A stretch of DNA of 64,000 nt. Origin: Bifidobacterium saimiriisciurei (GTDB taxonomy: Bacteria > Actinomycetota > Actinomycetes > Actinomycetales > Bifidobacteriaceae). Positions 58,422-64,000 of this stretch are shown here, in pieces. The position numbers and the translations under genes were made by a program. The stretch lies in contig NZ_WHZU01000009.1 of the NCBI RefSeq assembly GCF_010667655.1, positions 65,577-129,576 on the forward strand, given 5' to 3'. The first letter of the stretch is position 1; the number at the start of each line of letters is the position of its first letter. The notes under the pieces are model-generated. The model was given only the letters and a program-made list of their open reading frames with translations. It made no database searches and was not told where the DNA came from.

Positions 58422-59606
58422 ATGCTCATAAGCATGTCTGAAGGAGTAAGCATCGTGCTCGCCGGTGGCGGCACCGCAGGTCATGTCAATCCGTTGCTGA
58501 GCATCGCGTCAAGCATCCGAGAACTCGATCCCAGCGCCTCGATCAGCGTCATCGGCACGAAGGTCGGCCTCGAGCAGCGACTCGTCCCCGCAGCGGGGTT
58601 TGAGATGGACACCATCGAGAAGGTTCCCTTCCCCCGCAGCATCAATGCCGACGCGTTCCAATTCCCCTTCCGCTGGGTGAGCGAGACCAGTAAGGTGAAG
58701 CGAATCCTGCGGGAGCGCCATGCCGATGTGCTGGTGGGCGTCGGCGGATACGCCTCGGCCCCGGCGTACTATGCCGCGCATGCCATGGGCATACCCGTGG
58801 TCATCCATGAACAGAACGCCCGCGCCGGCATGGCCAACAAACTCGGCTCCCGTTGGGCCGATTTCATCGGCACCGTATACGAGGATACGGGGCTGACGGC
58901 CGGTCCCCACGCGACCATCGAACGCGTCGGATTGCCGCTGCGTCCCGCCATCGCCGAAGTCGCGGCCAAGATGGAGCAGGACCGCGCCGCCGCCCGCCGC
59001 GAAGGGGCCGAGGCTCTGGGGGTCGATCCCGATCGGCCCATCGTGCTGATCACCGGCGGCTCGCTCGGCGCGCAGAGCCTGAACGTGGCAGTCTCCAATG
59101 CCGCGCGCGAATTGCTCGACGTGGCGCAGGTCATCCATCTCACCGGCAAGGGCAAGCTCGGCCAGGTGCGTCAGCTCGTCTCCGCTTCGGCGGGGGAGCA
59201 GGTGATTTCCGGCGTCGGCCCCGACAGCCTCGGTGACGGCGACTACCATGCCGCAGAATACCTGGAGCGTATCGACCGGGCCTTCGCCTGCGCCGATCTG
59301 GTCATGTGCCGTTCCGGCGCCGGCACCGTCGCGGAGATCGCCGCGCTCGGACTGCCCGCCGTCTATGTGCCTCTGCCGATCGGCAACGGCGAGCAGAAGT
59401 ACAATGCGGAACCGGTCGTCGAGGCCGGGGGCGGCTTCCTGGTGAAGGACGACGACTTCACCAGCGAATGGGTGGTGTCCCATGTGCCCGGACTGCTCGG
59501 AGACAAGGACCGTCTCGCGTCCATCGCCCACGCCGCATGGGGCTATGGCATCCGAGACGCGGCCGATACCATGGCGAAGCGGGTGCTCGCTCTTGCACGG
59601 CGCTGA
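58422..59606 (+). CDS. murG: UDP-GlcNAc--lipid I glycosyltransferase MurG
   Basis: A 394-residue GT28 enzyme on the inner face of the membrane converting lipid I to lipid [26 protein letters not shown] and [13 protein letters not shown] form the acceptor side; [13 protein letters not shown] and [24 protein letters not shown] bind UDP-GlcNAc. It starts at ATG 58422 or the in-frame ATG 12 bases later. Confidence 0.96.
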   Translation: MLISMSEGVSIVLAGGGTAGHVNPLLSIASSIRELDPSASISVIGTKVGLEQRLVPAAGFEMDTIEKVPFPRSINADAFQFPFRWVSETSKVKRILRERHADVLVGVGGYASAPAYYAAHAMGIPVVIHEQNARAGMANKLGSRWADFIGTVYEDTGLTAGPHATIERVGLPLRPAIAEVAAKMEQDRAAARREGAEALGVDPDRPIVLITGGSLGAQSLNVAVSNAARELLDVAQVIHLTGKGKLGQVRQLVSASAGEQVISGVGPDSLGDGDYHAAEYLERIDRAFACADLVMCRSGAGTVAEIAALGLPAVYVPLPIGNGEQKYNAEPVVEAGGGFLVKDDDFTSEWVVSHVPGLLGDKDRLASIAHAAWGYGIRDAADTMAKRVLALARR

Positions 59607-59675
59607 ACGCCGGCCGTGAATATCCCGACCGCGTCGATAATGGAATGAGTTCGTTTTCCAAAAGGAGATATTGTC

Positions 59676-61250
59676 GTGTCAGATTGCGCTTGCAGCAAGT
59701 CCATCGTGCTGGAGCCCACCAGCCGTCCCGCGGACGCCGAAACCCTGACGGTCCGGACGCTGGGCCGGACCCATTTCATCGGCATCGGCGGCGCGGGCAT
59801 GAGCGTGTTGGCGGAGATCCTGCATGAACGCGGCGTCGAGGTCCAGGGCTCGGACAGGGAGCTCGGTCCGAAGGCCAAGCGCCTGCAGTCCCTGGGAATC
59901 ACCGTCTTCGTCGGCCAGCAGGCCCAGAACGTCGAAGGCGTCGACACGGTGGTGTGGTCCAGCGCCATCAAGCCCGACAACCCCGAGATCGTCGCCGCGG
60001 TCAAGTCCGGCGCCAGGCTCATGCACCGCAGCGACGTACTCGCACTGCTGATGACGTCGGCCCGTGCGGTCACCGTCGCGGGTGCGCACGGAAAGACCAC
60101 GACCAGCGCCATGATCGCGCACATCCTTGTCCACGGAGGCAAGGGCGACCTCGCCGACCCCAGCTACGCCATCGGCGGTTCGATCCAAGGACCGAACGGC
60201 CCCGTCGACGGCGGTCACGCCGGCAAGGGAACGGTACTGGTCGCCGAAGCCGACGAATCCGACGGCAGCTTCGCCAAATACCATCCGGAGATCGCCGTCA
60301 TCACCAACGTCGAGGCCGAGCATCTCGACCATTACGGCACGGCCGAGGCCTACCGCCAGGCGTTCGTCGACCACGCCCACCACGCCACGGGACATGTGGT
60401 GCTGTGCGCCGACGACGAAGGGGCGCTGTCCGTGCTGCGTTCCATGGACGCCGACGCCGCATCCCGTGCCGTCGCCTATTCGACGCGTCCCCTCGACGAG
60501 GTCGGCGACGTCAACGGGGCCATGTTCGTGCATATCGACCATGAGGCCGAGGCCGCCGCGGACGACGGCTCCGCATCCCCGGAGGCGGTGGAGTCGTTCA
60601 CCCTGCACATGCCCGCATCCCTGCACGCCGCAGGCGACATACCGGTGCATCTGCGCATCCCCGGCATTCATAACGCGCGCAACGCCACGGCCGCCATCAT
60701 CGCCGCAACGCTGCTGGGCATGGACCCCGCCGATGCGGCGAAGTCCGCCGGTGCGTTCCGTGGCGCCGCCCGTCGCTTCGAAATCCGAGGCGAGGCCGCC
60801 GGCGTGACCGTGGTCGACGACTACGCCCATCATCCCACCGAGATCGCCGCCATGCTCGATGCGGCCCGCCGCCGCTTCCCCGAGTCCACGATTCGCGTGC
60901 TGTTCCAGCCGCATCTGTTCTCCCGCACCAAGTTCTTCGCCCATGATTTCGCCGAGGCGCTGTCCAAGGCCGACGATGTCATCGTCACCTGCATCTTCCC
61001 GGCGCGCGAACGGCAGTCCGACTATCCCGACATCAGTTCCAAAACGGTCGTCAAGGCGGCGGCCGGTGTCGCCCATGAGCCGTCGGGCGGTTGGATCGAA
61101 TCGGTGCCCGACATGTGCCAGGCCGCCAAGATGCTGGCGATGCGATGCAGGCCCGGCGACGTCATGTTCACCGTCGGTGCCGGCGACATCACCGACATGG
61201 CCGACGTCATGCTGTGCGTGCTCAAGACGCGTACGGAGGACCAGCAGTGA
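59676..61250 (+). CDS. murC: UDP-MurNAc--L-alanine ligase
   Basis: A 524-residue Mur ligase adding the first amino acid. It has FIGIGGAGMSVLAEIL, ATP loop VAGAHGKTTTSAMIA, ADESDGSF and VVDDYAHHPTEIAAML. GTG start with AAAGGAG nine bases upstream. An insertion around residues 260-310 (Asp/Glu/Ala-rich, EAEAAADDGSASPEAVESF) lengthens it beyond the usual 460-490. Confidence 0.96.
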   Translation: MSDCACSKSIVLEPTSRPADAETLTVRTLGRTHFIGIGGAGMSVLAEILHERGVEVQGSDRELGPKAKRLQSLGITVFVGQQAQNVEGVDTVVWSSAIKPDNPEIVAAVKSGARLMHRSDVLALLMTSARAVTVAGAHGKTTTSAMIAHILVHGGKGDLADPSYAIGGSIQGPNGPVDGGHAGKGTVLVAEADESDGSFAKYHPEIAVITNVEAEHLDHYGTAEAYRQAFVDHAHHATGHVVLCADDEGALSVLRSMDADAASRAVAYSTRPLDEVGDVNGAMFVHIDHEAEAAADDGSASPEAVESFTLHMPASLHAAGDIPVHLRIPGIHNARNATAAIIAATLLGMDPADAAKSAGAFRGAARRFEIRGEAAGVTVVDDYAHHPTEIAAMLDAARRRFPESTIRVLFQPHLFSRTKFFAHDFAEALSKADDVIVTCIFPARERQSDYPDISSKTVVKAAAGVAHEPSGGWIESVPDMCQAAKMLAMRCRPGDVMFTVGAGDITDMADVMLCVLKTRTEDQQ

Positions 61251-61276
61251 CCCGACAGCACGGAGGAGCGTGATTC

Positions 61277-62344
61277 ATGGCCGGACGAGTCGTCTCGTCG
61301 CATTCGGGACAATCCGATGACGGCGGGACCGAATCCCGCGGAAGGACGCTTCGTGGCGAGACGGGCCGTGGGGTCCGTCACGGCCGGGTCGCCGAAGGCG
61401 TGGCCGGCAAGTCGTCCCGCCGTACCGTCAGGTCGGCATCATCCCAGTCGCCGGCGGGGTCGACCCGCCGGACGAAGAACGATTTGCCGGAGTCCGAGGA
61501 TTTCGTTGACGCGCGCCGGATGGAAAGCCGCAAATCGGTTTCGGAGCGTCTTGACAGTCCCGATTTCGGCGGGCCCGGACTGTTCGCCCGTCCCAAGGTG
61601 GTGAACTTTCCCGAGCGTCTTGCGGAACGTCGCCAGGCATACCGGCGACGGAACATCATCCGCGTCGCCATCGCCCTGCTCATCGTCGTTCTCGTCTCGC
61701 TGCTGACATGGGCGTTGCTGTTCTCCCCGCTGCTGCGGCTGCAGGCCAGCCAGATCACCGTTTCCGGGACCAATACGTGGGTCTCCGAAAACCAGGTCTT
61801 TGACATCGCCCATAGGCAGGCCGGCAAATCCCTGATACTCGTCGACACCTCGACGATAGAAAACGACATCGGCGACCTCCCGGGGGTCACATCCGCCGAT
61901 GCGACCAAACGGTATCCCCATGGTCTGAGCGTCACCGTCAAGGCGGAGGTCCCCGCAGCCGTGCTGAAATCCGACGGCGGCTCCCTGACCGCGGTCGACA
62001 GGGAGGGGCGTGTGCTCAACGCCGTCAATGCCTCGGTGAAGGGCATCCCCGTCATCAACGTGAAGAACGCCGAGAAAAGCCTTGACAACAAGGCCGTGCA
62101 GCAGGCGTTGAAGATTCTGGGAACGCTTGACGAATCGATGCGACGCAAGATCGTCAAGGTCGAGGCGAAGACCCAGGACTCCGTCACGACCAGGCTCAGC
62201 GACGGCTACACCATCATCTGGGGCAATTCGTCGGACATCGCCCTGAAGAAGGCCGTTGTCGACAAGCTGCTGGAGAATCCGAAGCAGCTCGACGGCGCGA
62301 AGACCATCAACGTGGCCGCGCCTGACAAGGCCACCATCAAATAG
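61277..62344 (+). CDS. ftsQ: Cell division protein FtsQ
   Basis: A 355-residue bitopic divisome protein: a long basic cytoplasmic N-terminus (1-120), a membrane segment (about 124-147, IIRVAIALLIVVLVSLLTWALLF is split here around residue 125), then a POTRA domain (LQASQITVSGTNTWVSENQV) and the FtsQ beta domain. It links FtsL/FtsB to the synthase. It is the last gene of the dcw cluster here: neither ftsA nor ftsZ follows. Confidence 0.93.
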   Translation: MAGRVVSSHSGQSDDGGTESRGRTLRGETGRGVRHGRVAEGVAGKSSRRTVRSASSQSPAGSTRRTKNDLPESEDFVDARRMESRKSVSERLDSPDFGGPGLFARPKVVNFPERLAERRQAYRRRNIIRVAIALLIVVLVSLLTWALLFSPLLRLQASQITVSGTNTWVSENQVFDIAHRQAGKSLILVDTSTIENDIGDLPGVTSADATKRYPHGLSVTVKAEVPAAVLKSDGGSLTAVDREGRVLNAVNASVKGIPVINVKNAEKSLDNKAVQQALKILGTLDESMRRKIVKVEAKTQDSVTTRLSDGYTIIWGNSSDIALKKAVVDKLLENPKQLDGAKTINVAAPDKATIK

Positions 62345-62375
62345 GCGGTTCGGCGTGCAAAGCCGTATAAAAGGC

Positions 62376-62420
62376 AAAGGGCCGTTCGTGCTCCCGACAT
62401 GGGAATGCGAACGGCCCTTT
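62376..62420. terminator. Terminator closing the dcw cluster
   Basis: AAAGGGCCGTTCG pairs perfectly with CGAACGGCCCTTT around 19 nt, between convergent ftsQ and dtd. Confidence 0.85.
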
Positions 62421-62434
62421 GTGCGGTAAAAGGC

Positions 62435-62908
62435 TTATTTCATAAGAATATCCGTATCATATGAGATGGTCACCGGACCATCGTTGGTCAGAGACACCTG
62501 CATATGCGCTCCGAAACGTCCCTCGCGTACGGTGACGCCGTAGGATGCCAGCTCCTTGTTGAACTCGTGCCAGACGCGTTCGGCGTGGTCGGGCCGGCCG
62601 GCACCGGTGAATCCGGGACGGTTGCCCTTGCGCACGTCGGCGAACAGGGTGAACTGGGATATCGACAGCACCTCGCCGCCGACGTCAAGCAGCGAACGGT
62701 TCATCCTGCCGTTCTCGTCCTCGAACACCCGCAGATGCGCGATCTTCCGAGCCAGCCATGACACCTGCTCCGGGCCGTCCGCGTCGGCGACGCCCACCAG
62801 CAGCATATATCCCCGGGCGATGGACCGGGGCTCGAACGGTTCGTCGCCCTCCGATTCGGGAACGACGGACACCGAGGCCTGTGAAACCTTCTGCACAACG
62901 ATACGCAT
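62435..62908 (-). CDS. dtd: D-aminoacyl-tRNA deacylase
   Basis: A 157-residue homodimeric editing enzyme hydrolysing D-amino acids from tRNA. LSISQFTLFADVRKGNRPGF holds the catalytic SQxT motif and MQVSLTNDGPVTISYD the NxGPxT motif. It has about 12 more residues than typical Dtd around positions 18-30. Confidence 0.95.
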   Translation of the reverse strand: MRIVVQKVSQASVSVVPESEGDEPFEPRSIARGYMLLVGVADADGPEQVSWLARKIAHLRVFEDENGRMNRSLLDVGGEVLSISQFTLFADVRKGNRPGFTGAGRPDHAERVWHEFNKELASYGVTVREGRFGAHMQVSLTNDGPVTISYDTDILMK

Positions 62909-62981
62909 ACGGTTCAGTCTACAGTCCAAGGCCCATGTGTTCGGCATATCCCGCCCGTTCCGGGCTGCGATGCGTCGGACG

Positions 62982-63698
62982 TCAGGCCTGCAGCTCATCC
63001 AGCTGCCTGCGTGCCTTATGCAGCTTCGCGTAGATCTCGTTGCGTTGGGCAGGGGCCTTGGCGCGGGCATGGTCGCGCTCCAGCTTGGCGACCTGGGTGC
63101 GCAGCGTGACGATTCGGTCCCGGCGAAGGATGCGGGCGTCGAGGTCCGCTCCGTCCTCGACGCCGAGGACGGCCTGTGCGCAGAACGAATCCCATGCCTC
63201 GTCCAACGTCGGGCCATGCATCGTCAGACGAACGTCACCCGCCGGGCCCCATTCACCCATGTACAGCTTCGTCTCGGCGACATGGCCTACTCTGCCGGGC
63301 GCTTTTCGACATACGGCCAGGATGCATTCCTCCGCGTGGGCCTTCCCATCGCCGTCGGAGTCACGGACCACGACGAACACGATGCCGCCGCTTCGGCGTG
63401 AGGCGATGAACGCCAGCACATCCTCGGGAACCTCGGCCCCGTTGATGCGCACCCCGAGGACGAGAATCTCATGGCAGTGCGAGCCGTCGGCGACGCCGGT
63501 GTTCGCCGGCCGGACAAGACCGAGCATGGCGATGGAATCCACCTGATCGGTGAAATGCCTCTTCAGACGCGAGGAAATCGGAACCCTGGCATAGAACATC
63601 TGCTTGGGCAGGATTCCCTTCCGTGCGGGAACCGCCGTGGTCTTCGGCAATCCCAATGTGAGCGCGGAGACCGACCCGCATGCAGCAACCGTCATCAT
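62982..63698 (-). CDS. DUF4391 family protein
   Basis: A 238-residue soluble protein resembling DUF4391: LGLPKTTAVPARKGILPKQMFY, SRLKRHFTDQVDSIAMLGLVRP and HEILVLGVRINGAEVPEDVLAFI. A C-terminal coiled coil (about 195-238) is rich in Arg, Lys and Ala. DUF4391 proteins are often next to restriction or helicase genes in other genomes, but none is visible before the window ends. SD GAAGG precedes two tandem ATGs. Confidence 0.65.
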   Translation of the reverse strand: MMTVAACGSVSALTLGLPKTTAVPARKGILPKQMFYARVPISSRLKRHFTDQVDSIAMLGLVRPANTGVADGSHCHEILVLGVRINGAEVPEDVLAFIASRRSGGIVFVVVRDSDGDGKAHAEECILAVCRKAPGRVGHVAETKLYMGEWGPAGDVRLTMHGPTLDEAWDSFCAQAVLGVEDGADLDARILRRDRIVTLRTQVAKLERDHARAKAPAQRNEIYAKLHKARRQLDELQA

Positions 63699-63855
63699 TG
63701 ACCTTCTTTCGCCGTGCGATGCATATGCGTCCAACCATACCGCTCCAGCGTTGCGTTCCCGATGATTGCTCGCCGTTTCGGACACGACACGCCGGGGGAG
63801 GGGAGTGGTCCGTGGCGAAAACGGGAGCCGCTCCATGCCGCGCGTCCCCAAGGGG

Positions 63856-63944
63856 TTCAATTCCCGTTAGGGAATATGGAAAGAGGCAGAACGTCTGGCG
63901 ACGCCCTGCCTCTTTCCATATCAGTGGAGCCGGCGGGAATTGAA
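63856..63944. repeat. Large inverted repeat with a tRNA/tmRNA-3'-end-like arm
   Basis: Outer arms TTCAATTCCCG (63856-63866) and CGGGAATTGAA (63934-63944) and inner perfect 16-bp arms ATATGGAAAGAGGCAG (63874-63889) and CTGCCTCTTTCCATAT (63906-63921). On the minus strand TTCAATTCCCGCCGGCTCCA looks like a T-loop plus acceptor 3' end of a tRNA or tmRNA, but no matching 5' T-stem is present, so it is not a complete RNA gene. The inner stem may terminate transcription arriving from the right. Confidence 0.6.
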
Positions 63945-64000
63945 TACAAAAGCCGTGAGCCCTTTATTTGCAACGATTCTGCACGGCGCAAAAGGTAGAC

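Noticed and set aside
63920..63950. A complete tRNA or tmRNA gene at the right edge
   Set aside because: Only a T-loop/acceptor-like 3' segment is present; no T-stem partner, anticodon arm or tag reading frame could be found.

Overview
The window is high-GC DNA from an actinobacterium, almost certainly a Bifidobacterium. The clues are the fructo-oligosaccharide locus, an allosteric-type L-lactate dehydrogenase, the lexA / LysM / nrdR block, a dcw cluster without ftsA, DivIVA and SepF encoded beside ftsZ, and a probable PriA-type HisA. The species cannot be told from the sequence alone. Nearly all of the window is ordinary, densely packed chromosome. No insertion sequence, phage module, rRNA, tRNA or CRISPR array was seen.

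Layout. 0-1 kb: end of an ABC-2-type transporter. 1-7 kb: a fructoside locus, all on the minus strand: LacI regulator, a GH32 protein lacking the catalytic Asp, a LacY-type symporter and a normal GH32 beta-fructofuranosidase. LacI-like operators overlap two promoters. 7-9.3 kb: thiamin salvage (thiM, then a thiE fusion) behind a TPP riboswitch. 9.4-12.2 kb: glyS and a dihydrouridine synthase. 12.3-17.3 kb: the septum/polar-growth cluster ftsZ-sepF-yggT-divIVA-lspA-rluD. 17.9-24.2 kb: dnaE, azlCD, cfa. 24.4-29.7 kb: a histidine operon hisD-C-B-orf-H-A. 29.8-34.3 kb: a DUF2252 protein, glutamine synthetase and a formate/nitrite-type channel. 34.4-40.8 kb: hrpA, an RsmC-like methyltransferase and hflX. 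41-45.5 kb: ldh, lexA, an SOS-type LysM protein, nrdR, serA. 45.5-47.8 kb: a HelD-like helicase. 48-62.3 kb: the dcw cluster mraZ-rsmH-ftsL-ftsI-(murE-like)-murF-mraY-murD-ftsW-murG-murC-ftsQ. 62.4-64 kb: dtd, a DUF4391 protein and a large inverted repeat.

How it fits together. The dcw genes make the lipid-linked peptidoglycan precursor and the septal synthase, and the separate ftsZ cluster supplies the Z-ring, its membrane anchor (SepF) and the polar scaffold (DivIVA). The slot where many bacteria carry murE holds a short protein that keeps a MurE-like outline but has no ATP-binding loop and no C-terminal ligase domain. The lexA region is divergent from a LysM membrane protein across four LexA-box-like palindromes, as expected for DNA-damage control of division.

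The most unusual items are two apparent pseudoenzymes inside otherwise standard loci (the GH32 protein at 4419-5933 and the MurE-like protein at 51929-52810), a repeated long-hairpin family behind glnA and ldh, a ten-fold 11-residue repeat in DivIVA, and 10-bp-phased repeats in front of mraZ. Start codons were chosen by eye from Shine-Dalgarno (SD) spacing and family N-termini; no database search was run.
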